The notes under the pieces are model-generated. The model had not been told where the DNA came from, searched no databases, and was given only the letters and a program-made list of their open reading frames with translations. Positions 17,005 to 26,019 of a DNA stretch of 35,687 nt are shown here, piece by piece. The position numbers and the translations under genes are program-made. This DNA is from CAYGXH01 sp964354485 (GTDB lineage Bacteria > Bacteroidota > Ignavibacteria > UBA10030 > SZUA-254): NCBI GenBank assembly GCA_964354485.1, contig CAYGZY010000060.1:1-35687 (forward strand). Reading direction: 5' to 3'. How positions within the stretch are numbered: the stretch's first letter is position 1; each line of letters begins with the position of its first letter.

Positions 17005-17850
17005 ATGATGAGATACTTTTTAGGATTGGCGGGCATGGCGCTATTCTTCGTCGGAACAATCCTTGCCCAATTTGAAGGCATAATGGATATGAAGGTAACG
17101 GGTGCCGATGTAGGGAAAGACGACAACATTCTCTATACTATGACCATCAAGAAAAATTTAATGGCGACGGAGGTAAAAAATCCTACTGATGCCAACGGAG
17201 CTGGTAAATTTATTTTCCGCGGCGATAAACAGGTAGTCTGGATACTGAACGATAAAGAGAAGTCCTACTTTGAAATCTCACTTAAGGATGAGACCAAATC
17301 CGAGAAACGAAAGAAAGAATCTAAAGCGGAGAAGTTTGCAGCGAAAGTCAAAAAAACGGGAAACAAGGAGACAATCCTCGGTTATCTCTGCGAGGAGATT
17401 ATCATAGAGGGTGAAGATGAGATTACGTATATCTGGGGCACTCAGAAATTGGGCGACCTTTACGGCACGATGATGAAATCGTTCAGCGAGATGGGTATGC
17501 AAGAGGGAGGGGACCGCTCACGCGGGTGGGATGATGAAATTGCAAAACTCGCGATGTTCCCCCTGAAAGTCGTTTCCAAAGAAAACAATAAAGTGGTTTT
17601 AACTCAGGAAGTAACGAATATACAACAGAAGAGTATACCGGAAACGGTGTTCGATGTCCCGAAGGATTATAAAAAACAGTCGTTTGATTTCGACATAAAA
17701 AATATGATGAAGCACATGCAGAAAGAAGGTAAAAAGCATAAGGAAAAAGATAAAGATGATCCCGGTGAAAATATCGACATGGAAAAATTGATGAAGCAGT
17801 TAAAGGACGCGCAAAAAGAAGGAGAAGATACAACTGACGGCGGATACTGA
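17005..17850 (+). CDS. Exported DUF4412-like protein
   Basis: 281 residues: a signal peptide (residues 1-21, ending ILAQ), then a beta-rich domain beginning FEGIMDMKV with the ETILGYLCEEIIIEGEDE segment and TYIWGTQKLG, which fits DUF4412, a family distantly like LolA/outer-membrane lipoprotein-sorting folds. The last 60 residues are highly charged and lysine-rich (HMQKEGKKHKEKDKDD) and probably disordered. A strong GGAGCG ribosome binding site precedes two tandem ATGs (17005, 17008). Function unknown; periplasmic location inferred. It lies 35 bp after the CDGSH gene and may share its transcript. Confidence 0.68.
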   Translation: MMRYFLGLAGMALFFVGTILAQFEGIMDMKVTGADVGKDDNILYTMTIKKNLMATEVKNPTDANGAGKFIFRGDKQVVWILNDKEKSYFEISLKDETKSEKRKKESKAEKFAAKVKKTGNKETILGYLCEEIIIEGEDEITYIWGTQKLGDLYGTMMKSFSEMGMQEGGDRSRGWDDEIAKLAMFPLKVVSKENNKVVLTQEVTNIQQKSIPETVFDVPKDYKKQSFDFDIKNMMKHMQKEGKKHKEKDKDDPGENIDMEKLMKQLKDAQKEGEDTTDGGY

Positions 17851-17961
17851 GCGCACTAAGAACATCAGAATTACCCTGCACATTGAATATTTTGAATTTT
17901 AAGTAAAGCCGAATCGGAATTCAGGCGGATGACATAATATCATTTCAGGAATAAAATATAG

Positions 17962-20229
17962 ATGAAAAAAACACGACGTGAATTTCTCGCAAAACTCGGC
18001 GCCACAGTCGGCGCTATTACGATTGGAAAGAATATCATGCTACAATTTGATGCGCATGCTGAAGAAACTGATGCAACACAGATCCAGGTGCTCGGCGGCA
18101 AGGGAGGAGACCGGGTGCAGGTCGACTTCCGCTATGCTCCCAAGGACTGGCAATCAACATACTGTTTCCCGGATGATCCCCACAAGAGCCTCGTGGGAAG
18201 GTTAGGTGATATGCGGTATGGACATGAAGGGATAGAAAAAGATGAGAAATTCTTCCCGCATGTCATTACCATCGGTCTGAAAGGAAGAGAACCACTCAAA
18301 TACATCGATCAGAAACTCGAATCACCGTGGATACCGATCATCACGACCTCTTTGGACGGCGGGGATGTGATCGTTACGCTAACTACCTTCGCATCGAAAA
18401 ATGAAGATGAGGGACGGGTCGACAATCTCCTTGTGGAAATCAAGTCAAAGGAAGGGGGGAAGATCCAGTGTTCCCCCGAAATATTGCTGAAGTCGGCGGA
18501 CAAATTTCACCTCTTAAGTGACGATGATTATTCAATTGTGCAGGTTGATGATGTTGCAAAGAAAGTATTTTTTATAGTTGACCGGCCTGCAGTAGTATCT
18601 GAGAGTGAGGGGGAAAAACGCTACGACCTCTCAACGTCGGATGTGGAAGGTGAGAAACCAATAAGATGCTTTATCCGGTTCCCGCAAGACGGACAGGAAT
18701 TCGAAAAGCTCGAAGATGGTCTGGAGGAACCTGAAGAACTTCTGGCTGGAACGAAATTGTTTTGGCAGAATCTCAAACCGACTGAAGGAAAGGTCGCATG
18801 GGGACTGATCGATCCGTATGAGAGTTTTTTTGCGGCAAGCGTCCGTAATATTCTGCAGTCACGTGAAGTTAAAAATGGAAAAAAGATTTTTCAGGTAGGA
18901 CCGACCGTTTATAGAGGATTATGGGTGGTGGATGGTCTTTCGATTACTGAGGCGGCGCGTTACCTCGGTTACGACAATGAAGCGCAGGAGGGATTGGAGG
19001 CTATTTGGGAAAAACAGGGAGAGGGTGGAATTTTTAAGGCGGGCGCCGGGGAAGCTCATTGGAAAGATACGGCAGTTGCAGTGTATGCTTTAATTCGTCA
19101 TGCGGAGCTGACACAAAACTGGGACTACTTTAATCAGATGTATCCGGATGCCTTCAACGGACTGATGGCGCTGAAGGATTTACGAGATCGGGCATACCAG
19201 GACGGCACGGCGAATGGCAATTATCGATTACTCCCGAAGGGATACGGAGATAGTGGTATCGGCGGAATAAGGGAAGAGTTTACAAATACAATTTGGGCGC
19301 TGGTCGCTCTTAAGGCACTCGACAGTGTAATATACCGCATCCCTATGCAGAAAAGACCCCTTATCAGAGAATTTTACGGTGAATTGCGTCAGTCATTTTA
19401 TGAAGCCATGCGTCAGGAAAAGCGTCAGCATCCGAATGGATTTTCTTTTCTCCCGATGCTAATGAAGAGCGATCCGAAATGGAACGAGACTGATCTGATG
19501 AAGCAACCGCAATTGCAGGCGGCGCAGATCTATATTTCTCAGGCAATTTTTCCGGGTTTGTTATTCGTCAACGATGATCCGATCGTCACGGGTCACGTGG
19601 AACTTATGAAGGCGATCGTGAAGGAAGATATCCCCGCAGAGACCGGCTGGTTGTCCAATAATGCTGTGTGGCCATATAACGCGGCGATCACCGCGCAGGC
19701 ATTTTTATATCTGGGGATGCCGGATATAGCGCGTAAATTTTTTATCGGATTTTTAAATCACGCTTCGCCGCTGTACGCGTGGCGCGAGGAACAATCCCTG
19801 CAGAGCGCCGAGGTATTCAACTATATCGGCGACATGCCGCATAACTGGGCGAGCGCCGAATGCATAAGGTACCTTCGTCATATGATGGTACTGGAGGATG
19901 ACCGCAACCTGCAACTTTTCCGGGGAATCGGCATACCGGAGTTGAAAGCCGAAAAGGCGATGTCGCTGACTTATACGCCAACCCGCTGGGGGAGAGTTAC
20001 TGTTACCCTTGAACCGGTCGATATCAATACGTGGAAAACGCATTTCAAACGCGAGGATTTCGATGAGAGTACCATGCCTAAAATCGACTACGTCATGATG
20101 CCGAGAAAACTCGCCGGGAAGTATTATTTCGACAAGATTGTCGGTGCAAAAGGATTCAAAGAGGGAGAACGCTCGTTTGTGCGATCGAATGAAACAGAAT
20201 GGGAATGCACATGGAAATCGTTCAGCTGA
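17962..20229 (+). CDS. Tat-exported (alpha/alpha)6-barrel glycosidase-like protein
   Basis: 755 residues. The N-terminus has a twin-arginine signal, TRREFLAKLG (residues 4-13), followed by a hydrophobic stretch and an AHA cleavage site, so the protein is probably exported folded. Residues 40-260 look like a beta-sandwich domain; from about residue 290 the protein resembles a six-hairpin barrel, with VYRGLWVVDGLSITEAARYL, GEAHWKDTAVAVYALIRH and a Trp/Tyr-rich C-terminal third (WLSNNAVWPYNAAITAQAFL). This is the layout of rhamnosidase, glucoamylase and debranching-type glycosidases, but I cannot name the family or the catalytic acids. It lies upstream of a sugar ABC transporter and two more helical-barrel proteins, which supports a carbohydrate role. 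Confidence 0.6.
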   Translation: MKKTRREFLAKLGATVGAITIGKNIMLQFDAHAEETDATQIQVLGGKGGDRVQVDFRYAPKDWQSTYCFPDDPHKSLVGRLGDMRYGHEGIEKDEKFFPHVITIGLKGREPLKYIDQKLESPWIPIITTSLDGGDVIVTLTTFASKNEDEGRVDNLLVEIKSKEGGKIQCSPEILLKSADKFHLLSDDDYSIVQVDDVAKKVFFIVDRPAVVSESEGEKRYDLSTSDVEGEKPIRCFIRFPQDGQEFEKLEDGLEEPEELLAGTKLFWQNLKPTEGKVAWGLIDPYESFFAASVRNILQSREVKNGKKIFQVGPTVYRGLWVVDGLSITEAARYLGYDNEAQEGLEAIWEKQGEGGIFKAGAGEAHWKDTAVAVYALIRHAELTQNWDYFNQMYPDAFNGLMALKDLRDRAYQDGTANGNYRLLPKGYGDSGIGGIREEFTNTIWALVALKALDSVIYRIPMQKRPLIREFYGELRQSFYEAMRQEKRQHPNGFSFLPMLMKSDPKWNETDLMKQPQLQAAQIYISQAIFPGLLFVNDDPIVTGHVELMKAIVKEDIPAETGWLSNNAVWPYNAAITAQAFLYLGMPDIARKFFIGFLNHASPLYAWREEQSLQSAEVFNYIGDMPHNWASAECIRYLRHMMVLEDDRNLQLFRGIGIPELKAEKAMSLTYTPTRWGRVTVTLEPVDINTWKTHFKREDFDESTMPKIDYVMMPRKLAGKYYFDKIVGAKGFKEGERSFVRSNETEWECTWKSFS

Positions 20230-20254
20230 GGGATAAACCTGCCATTTTATTCCT

Positions 20255-20469
20255 ATGGAAATACTGGATGATACAATTGAACGGTACAGGAAAATATTTG
20301 GTTGTGAACCGCAAATGCAATTGATAGTCTCGTGGAACGAATCAGATCCGGGTATCCACGCCGCGCAGGTCGATTAATGACATTTTATATTGCGAAAACG
20401 GAAGATGGAGCTTCCGTCATGAACATTCGCGATGGAACTGCATCTGTCCCCGTAGTAATGCTTCAATGA
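20255..20469 (+). pseudogene. Two tiny overlapping frames, possible gene remnant
   Basis: 20255-20377 encodes 40 residues (MEILDDTIERYRKIFGCEPQ...) and 20377-20469 encodes 30 (MTFYIAKTEDGASVMNIRDG...), in different frames; the TAA of the first shares a base with the ATG of the second, and the second ends across the ATG of the binding-protein/permease gene. The first piece faintly recalls the start, and the second the end, of a galactokinase-type kinase, which would fit a gene with its centre deleted. That similarity is from memory and weak. They could also be short leader peptides coupling translation to the transporter gene. Confidence 0.3.
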
Positions 20470-22736
20470 AATTCCTGCGATTTCTGTCTCTCCTCTTTTT
20501 ATTATTTGTCCCGCTACTCCGCGCTCAGGAGAAAGTCACACTGCGAATCGTCGACTGGGCCGCCACCGAGGAAATGCCGCTTGATGAACTCGCAATCGAA
20601 GCGTTTGAAAAGGAATACCCATGGATCGATGTCCTTTATGAACCGAATCCGGGGAGGCAGTATGAAGAAAAAATTCTTACAGGTCTGGCTGCAGATTCAC
20701 CCCCGGACGTCTTTCTCCTTGATTCCAAACTGATTCCGACCTTCACAAACAAAAAAGTACTACTCGATCTCACGCCGTATATCCGGAAGCTCGGTATCGA
20801 CACGACTCAATGGTTCCCGAATGTCCTTGCAATAGCACGTCGGGGGAGCAGTCTCTATGCATTTCCCAAGGGTTTTACACCGTTAATGATGTATTACAAT
20901 AAAAGTCTCTTCAGGAGCGCCGGAATTCCGTATCCATCGCCGACGTGGGATTGGAATGAATATCTGAAAATCTCTCAGCAGTTGACTATAGATACCGACG
21001 GTGACGGGCATATGGATCAGTACGGTACAGCATTCACTAACTACTTCTTTCTCTGGATTCCCTGGGTGTGGTCAGCCGGAGGTGATGTAGTTGATCCGGA
21101 CGGAATGCTTTCGAATAATTACCTGAACTCGCCCGTAACAGAAAATGTTTTACGGTTTTTAATTGATTTACGGATAAAGCATAAAGTCGCTCCGGACGTA
21201 GGCACCTGGGTACAGGCGGAAAAAACCGGAACGAATCCATCTCTGTTCGCAAATGGTAAGATTGCCATGATTCTCGACGGGCACTGGCGTATGCCGAAGT
21301 ATGTGAAGTATGTGAACGAAGGAATTCTCGACATTGGAGTTGCTCCGCTCCCCGGATCCCCGTCGGGGAAAAAGGTAAATGTGATGTATGAATCCGGATG
21401 GTGCGTCCCCGTGAACGCGAAGCATTCGGAAGAAGCCGTCATCCTTGCAGCGTTTATGTCGGGCGAGACTGCGTGCCGTATCCGATCAGTCGGTCGGCTG
21501 GAAATTCCTGCCAACATGAAAGTTGCACAGGAAGCAGTTATGAATGATCCTACCGGTATGGAACAGGTGTTCCTCGATGAAGTGCCGTACTGCCGTCAAC
21601 CGTGGGGTTCCATCATCGAACGCTTCAGCGAGATCGAATGGACTATCCAGGATGCCGTCGATGAGGTCATGCTGAATTCAAAACCGATGCACGAAACGAT
21701 GACCTCATATGCAGGTCGAATCGACAAGGAGTTGAACCAGATACGGAGCCACCCACAGCTTGAGTTTAAACCTATAAAGGAACATACGGAAATTCTGTGG
21801 TTCCTTCTCGGAGTATCTGCCGCTGCAGCAGGGATATGTCTGGCTGCATACTTCCTTTCAAAATGGAAGGAACGCAGAACACTTGCGGTTTCACTGACAT
21901 TTATCTCACCGTCACTCATTCATCTGGTGGTGTTTGTATTCACTCCGATAATTTTTTCTGCATATCTCAGCCTTCATCGCTGGGATATCGTCGTACCTGA
22001 GAAACCATTTGTCGGACTCGGAAATTTTTCCGATATGGCGGGAGATTCAATGTTCTGGAACGCCCTGAAAAACACGCTGCTCTACTCGCTCAATGTGCCT
22101 TTCGGCATGGCGCTATCCCTCGTCGTCGCGCTCATGATGCACCGAAAGCTTAAGGGACTCAGTATTTTGAGGACGCTCTACTTCCTGCCGAGCGTGACAT
22201 CATTCGTGGCTATTGCACTTGTGTGGATGTGGATCTACCATCCGACGTTCGGCGCTGCCAATTTTTTCCTTAGTCTGGTTGGATTGCCTCCCCAGCAATG
22301 GTTGAATTCATCGGGGAGCGCCATGATTTCTATAATGATTTTTACTATATGGATGGGAATCGGATACCAGATGGTTATATTTCTGGCGGGTCTTCAGGGG
22401 ATTCCGGAGGAATTCTACGAAGCGGCTCGCATCGACGGAGCTTCGCGGTGGCAGAGATTCTGGTCAATCACACTGCCGCTGCTGAAACCGACTACATTTT
22501 TCATTCTTGTTACATCGTTCATAGCATCGTTCCAGGTTTTCACGACGGTCTATATCATGACTGCAGGCGGTCCTGTGAGGAGTACCGACGTGATTGTCTA
22601 TCATATCTACCAGTCGGCATGGGAACAACTGCGGATGGGCTACGCATCAGCAATGTCGTGGGTCCTCTTTCTGATCATCATGATCGCAACCTGGATCCAG
22701 TTTAAACTCATGGGCAAAGGTGTGGATTATACATGA
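20466..22736 (+). CDS. Sugar ABC importer: family 1 solute-binding protein fused to a MalF-type permease
   Basis: 756 residues. After a signal sequence (residues 1-20, LLRAQ), residues 22 to about 430 are a complete carbohydrate-binding protein: YEEKILTGLAADSPPDVFLLD, the Asp-rich loop DTDGDGHMDQYG and ANGKIAMILDGHW are family hallmarks. A transmembrane helix at about 444-464 leads into a six-helix permease with the EAA loop EEFYEAARIDGASRW near residue 648, which docks the ATPase. The binding domain would thus be tethered on the periplasmic face. Carbohydrate importers of this type normally use separate polypeptides. Its TGA is overlapped by the next permease (ATGA). No ATP-binding subunit gene is in the window; a shared MsmK/MalK-type ATPase elsewhere is assumed. 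Confidence 0.9.
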   Translation: MKFLRFLSLLFLLFVPLLRAQEKVTLRIVDWAATEEMPLDELAIEAFEKEYPWIDVLYEPNPGRQYEEKILTGLAADSPPDVFLLDSKLIPTFTNKKVLLDLTPYIRKLGIDTTQWFPNVLAIARRGSSLYAFPKGFTPLMMYYNKSLFRSAGIPYPSPTWDWNEYLKISQQLTIDTDGDGHMDQYGTAFTNYFFLWIPWVWSAGGDVVDPDGMLSNNYLNSPVTENVLRFLIDLRIKHKVAPDVGTWVQAEKTGTNPSLFANGKIAMILDGHWRMPKYVKYVNEGILDIGVAPLPGSPSGKKVNVMYESGWCVPVNAKHSEEAVILAAFMSGETACRIRSVGRLEIPANMKVAQEAVMNDPTGMEQVFLDEVPYCRQPWGSIIERFSEIEWTIQDAVDEVMLNSKPMHETMTSYAGRIDKELNQIRSHPQLEFKPIKEHTEILWFLLGVSAAAAGICLAAYFLSKWKERRTLAVSLTFISPSLIHLVVFVFTPIIFSAYLSLHRWDIVVPEKPFVGLGNFSDMAGDSMFWNALKNTLLYSLNVPFGMALSLVVALMMHRKLKGLSILRTLYFLPSVTSFVAIALVWMWIYHPTFGAANFFLSLVGLPPQQWLNSSGSAMISIMIFTIWMGIGYQMVIFLAGLQGIPEEFYEAARIDGASRWQRFWSITLPLLKPTTFFILVTSFIASFQVFTTVYIMTAGGPVRSTDVIVYHIYQSAWEQLRMGYASAMSWVLFLIIMIATWIQFKLMGKGVDYT

Positions 22737-23596
22737 CAGGAGGTATTCGCATAACAGGTATGGGCAAACGGGGTGTGATGAAGGCCGGACTGCCGATCAT
22801 AATATCGATTGTGCTGTTTCTTCTTGCGTGTTCCATGCTTATCCCGTTTATATGGATGGTAAGCACGTCATTGATGAGCGAGCTCGAGGTCTATCAGTTC
22901 CCTCCAAAGTTTCTGCCGACGAGCTGGAGATGGTCAAATTTTATTGAAGCAATGACATTACAACCGTTCGGCCGATTTTTTCTGAATTCCGCCATCGTCG
23001 CCGCCGCTTCTGTAATCGGTCAGTTGATATTTTGTTCCATGGCAGCATATGCATTTGCCCGTCTGCCCTTCCGCGGCCGCGAGAAACTTTTTGCTTTGTA
23101 CCTCTCGACAATGATGATTCCCGCAATCGTCACGATTATTCCCGCATTCCTCATTATCAATGCATTCGGGTGGATGAATACCTACTGGGCGCTCTTTACG
23201 CCGACCCTTTCGAGTGTCTGGGGGATTTTTCTTTTACGGCAGTTTTTCCAGACTATCCCCAAGGATCTTGAAGATGCCGCACGTGTGGACGGCGCTTCTG
23301 AATTTACTATCTTCTGGAAAATCGTCATGCCGCTATCGAAACCGGCCCTCGCAACGCTCGCAATTTTTGCCTTCATGGGAAGCTGGAAGGATTTTCTCTG
23401 GCCCCTCATCGTAACCAACAGGAATGATATGAGAACCGTGGAAGTGGGGATTGCCAACTTCAGCTCGCTTTATACGACCGACTGGCCGCATCAGATGGCA
23501 GCCGCTGTGATCGTTATGTTGCCCATCATCGTGGTTTTTATATTTGCACAGAAGTATTTTGTACGCGGTATAACGCTCACCGGACTAAAGGGATAG
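22733..23596 (+). CDS. Sugar ABC importer permease, MalG-type
   Basis: 287-residue inner-membrane permease with six predicted helices and the EAA loop DLEDAARVDGASEFTIFWKI (about residues 178-197). Pairs with the permease half of the upstream fusion to form the translocation pore. Start choice is uncertain: the ATG at 22733 overlaps the upstream stop (coupling), while AGGAGGT at 22738-22744 lies inside the reading frame, about 15 bases before a second in-frame ATG at 22760; that internal start would remove nine residues ahead of the basic segment. After the stop there is a weak hairpin TAGATA-CCGT-TATCTA (23594-23609) without a close U-tract. Confidence 0.9.
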   Translation: MTGGIRITGMGKRGVMKAGLPIIISIVLFLLACSMLIPFIWMVSTSLMSELEVYQFPPKFLPTSWRWSNFIEAMTLQPFGRFFLNSAIVAAASVIGQLIFCSMAAYAFARLPFRGREKLFALYLSTMMIPAIVTIIPAFLIINAFGWMNTYWALFTPTLSSVWGIFLLRQFFQTIPKDLEDAARVDGASEFTIFWKIVMPLSKPALATLAIFAFMGSWKDFLWPLIVTNRNDMRTVEVGIANFSSLYTTDWPHQMAAAVIVMLPIIVVFIFAQKYFVRGITLTGLKG

Positions 23597-23743
23597 ATAC
23601 CGTTATCTACTGGGTTATGTAATTTTTCCAAGTGACCGTCAAAACAGCTTCCCATGTTATGTGAATGGTTGTACCCGGTATCTGGAATATCATCCCTTAA
23701 TTATGTAGATTAAAATTAGAAAAACGTCGAACTATAGGATCGG

Positions 23744-23750
23744 AAGGAGG
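23744..23750 (+). promoter_or_regulatory. Strong ribosome binding site that decides the start of the Asp-box gene
   Basis: AAGGAGG abuts the in-frame ATG at 23751 with no spacer, so that ATG cannot be used efficiently. The next ATG at 23760 lies 9 bases away, a normal distance, and gives a typical signal peptide. Confidence 0.75.
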
Positions 23751-23759
23751 ATGTATAGC

Positions 23760-25853
23760 ATGATGAAGCGTGTGTTCTTACTGGTTGCCATTTTGATGTC
23801 TGTCCAGTCCTTGCTGGCGCAATATCAGAATATCCGCATCAGTAAAATTACAAGCACGACACCTGAAGAAGTTACCATCACTATTAATCCTGTGCACAAA
23901 AACAATCTCGCCGCAGGTGCAAATCTCAACTTTTCATACTACTCGTTGGATAGCGGTTATACATGGATAGAGCAAAAATTAACCTCAAGTGACTTCGGTG
24001 TTTGGGGGGATCCTTGTGTCGTCTTTGACGCGCAAGGAAATTTACATTTTGGCCACCTCTCTAATCCACCTTTATCCGGTTACTGGATCGATCGGATCGT
24101 AGTTCAGCGCTCCACAGACGGCGGTGCGACATGGAACAACGGTGTTGGCGTCGGATACAACCCACCGGATAAAAATCAGGACAAGGAGTGGATCGCAGTC
24201 GATTTGACCAACTCCTCATACCGTAACAATATCTACATGGCATGGACTGAATTCGACGATTATGGCAGCAGCCTGCCTTCGGACAGCACGAGAATTTTAT
24301 TTTCACGGTCGACAGACGCAGGACTAACGTGGGTGTCACCCGTACGTCTGAGCGATCAGGGTGGTAACTGTATCGATAGTGACAGTACCGTGGAAGGAGC
24401 GGTACCCGCCGTTGGGCCGAATGGTGAAGTGTATGTAAGCTGGTCGGGACCTTTGGGGATCGTATTCGATAAATCAACTGACGGGGGTGTAACATTCGGT
24501 CAGGATATTTTCGTTACCGACCATCCCGGTGGCTGGGATTTTAATATCCCGGGTATCTATCGGTGCAACGGAATGCCGGTTACCGCGTGCGACGCCGGCA
24601 ACTCGCCTTTTAGGGGAAACATTTACATCAATTGGTCGGATCAGAGATATGGAGAGAATAATACGGATATTTTTCTTATCAAGTCGACAGATGGCGGTAA
24701 CACGTGGGGATATGTAAAGCAGGTGAATGATGATCTATCCGGTCGGCATCAGTTTTTCACATGGATGACTGTCGATCAACTTAATGGATATTTATATATA
24801 GTATTTTACGATCGGCGAAATACTTTAGGTGATACGACTGATGTGTATGTCGCGCGGTCTGTGGATGGCGGGGATACATTTACAAATATTAAAGTAAACA
24901 CCGCATCATTTGTTCCCCAATCAAATGTCTTTTTCGGCGATTATACAAACATTGCAGCGCTCAACGGAAGAGTATATCCAATGTGGATGCGTATGGACGG
25001 CGGATCTTTAAGTGTATGGACAGCTATCATCGATGAGCGTCTTACACGTGAGATGTATGTTAATGAAGGATGGAATCTCATGTCGGTACCGATGTACCTC
25101 GAAGATTATGCGAATGAAATGGTGTTTCCATCAAAAGTCTCTGACGCATATCGGTACGACGGAACGTACCATGGTGTGGAGTCTAGTGGAAGAAATTTCG
25201 GATTTTGGATGAAGTTTGATGAAACCCAGACAGTTGATATAACGGGCGTCGATGTTTTCTTTGATTCAATCCGCTTGAATGCTGGATGGAATATAATAGG
25301 TTCGATAAGTACACCGGTTGCGGTGTCAACTATCGAGAGTGATCCGCCGGGCATGGTTTTATCGGAGTTTTTTACATACAGGGATAGCAGTTATTCGAGC
25401 GTCGATACTCTGTATCCATGGAATGGGTATTGGGTTAAATCCGACAGGGTGGGGAAGCTGGTCATCGGTGAAAATACGGTTGTATCGTCTGCAAATCGGA
25501 TTATTATTCGCTCCGACGGAGAATTGCCTCCACCGCCGCCTATCGACGCTGAGCAGGCAATCCCGCATCGATTTGTGCTTTATCAGAACTATCCAAACCC
25601 GTTTAATTCCACGACCAAGATGTCATTTGTCATTAGCTCGCCCGCCGGCTCTTTGGCGGGTAATTTATCATTTGTGACGTTGAAGATATATGATTTACTC
25701 GGGAGGGAAGTTGCGACACTCGTGAATAAAGTTTTGCACTCTGGTATTCACTTTGCTGAATGGGACGCGGGTAAATATCCAAGCGGTGTCTATTATTATC
25801 GTCTGAGCGCAGGAAGTTTCACCGATGTAAAGAAAATGGTGCTCATCAGATAA
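23760..25853 (+). CDS. Secreted Asp-box (sialidase-like) protein with type IX secretion sorting domain
   Basis: 697 residues from the chosen ATG. A signal peptide (MMKRVFLLVAILMSVQSLLA) is followed by six Asp-box motifs of the S-x-D-x-G-x-T-W type at roughly residues 61, 117, 183, 238, 311 and 367 (for example STDGGATW, STDGGNTW), giving a six-bladed beta-propeller like sialidases. I do not see the full sialidase arginine triad, so enzymatic activity is uncertain. Residues of about 420-590 contain two GWN-type beta modules (GWNLMSVP, GWNIIGS). The C-terminus is a type IX sorting domain (NYPNPFN...VKKMVLIR) that directs export across the outer membrane and surface attachment. The sorting domain is interrupted by a repeat-like stretch, listed separately. 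Confidence 0.85.
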   Translation: MMKRVFLLVAILMSVQSLLAQYQNIRISKITSTTPEEVTITINPVHKNNLAAGANLNFSYYSLDSGYTWIEQKLTSSDFGVWGDPCVVFDAQGNLHFGHLSNPPLSGYWIDRIVVQRSTDGGATWNNGVGVGYNPPDKNQDKEWIAVDLTNSSYRNNIYMAWTEFDDYGSSLPSDSTRILFSRSTDAGLTWVSPVRLSDQGGNCIDSDSTVEGAVPAVGPNGEVYVSWSGPLGIVFDKSTDGGVTFGQDIFVTDHPGGWDFNIPGIYRCNGMPVTACDAGNSPFRGNIYINWSDQRYGENNTDIFLIKSTDGGNTWGYVKQVNDDLSGRHQFFTWMTVDQLNGYLYIVFYDRRNTLGDTTDVYVARSVDGGDTFTNIKVNTASFVPQSNVFFGDYTNIAALNGRVYPMWMRMDGGSLSVWTAIIDERLTREMYVNEGWNLMSVPMYLEDYANEMVFPSKVSDAYRYDGTYHGVESSGRNFGFWMKFDETQTVDITGVDVFFDSIRLNAGWNIIGSISTPVAVSTIESDPPGMVLSEFFTYRDSSYSSVDTLYPWNGYWVKSDRVGKLVIGENTVVSSANRIIIRSDGELPPPPPIDAEQAIPHRFVLYQNYPNPFNSTTKMSFVISSPAGSLAGNLSFVTLKIYDLLGREVATLVNKVLHSGIHFAEWDAGKYPSGVYYYRLSAGSFTDVKKMVLIR
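25622..25680 (+). repeat. Repeat-like insert inside the type IX sorting domain
   Basis: The segment TGTCATTTGTCATTAG... at 25621-25636 shares TCATTTGTCAT with the reverse complement of the spacer tract at 8701-8718, and ends with another TCATTTGTGACG. Between them CCCGCC (25641-25646) and GGCGGG (25655-25660) form a hairpin like the CCCGCC/GGCGGG inserts of the 5.2-kb island. It is read in frame as SFVISSPAGSLAGNLSFVT and lengthens the loop between two strands by roughly ten residues compared with usual sorting domains. Confidence 0.6.
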
Positions 25854-25868
25854 CGAGCAGAGCTTGCA

Positions 25869-25995
25869 AACCTTGCGAAGGTTAACTCTGCTTAAGCTTC
25901 ACAGACCTTCGCAAGGTTCGCTAGACAACCAAAGCAAACTGAGTAAACCTTTCGAAGGATTGCTCTGCTTGAACATAACAAACCTTCGCAAGATT
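25869..25995. repeat. Four tandem AACCTT-NNN-AAGGTT palindromes
   Basis: Copies at 25869-25883 (loop GCG, perfect), 25905-25917 (loop CGC), 25946-25960 (one arm degenerate) and 25981-25995 (one arm degenerate), spaced 35-41 bases apart. Words such as CTCTGCTT and TTCGCTA recur between them, so the whole unit is tandemly repeated. They fill almost all of the spacer before the glycosidase gene at 26020, whose ribosome binding site (CAGGAG) follows directly. Confidence 0.78.
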
Positions 25996-26019
25996 CGCTA
26001 AAATAATCAGGAGTTCAAG

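Noticed and set aside
23594..23609. TAGATA-CCGT-TATCTA hairpin as a terminator
   Set aside because: The stem is short and AT-rich and no U-tract follows closely.
23751..23759. Start of the Asp-box protein at the ATG at 23751
   Set aside because: The Shine-Dalgarno sequence ends at 23750, leaving no spacer; the ATG at 23760 has normal spacing.
25861..26000. Regularly spaced repeats that could be taken for a CRISPR array
   Set aside because: The repeated core is a 13-15 bp palindrome with decaying arms, the intervals are themselves similar to one another, and no cas gene is present.
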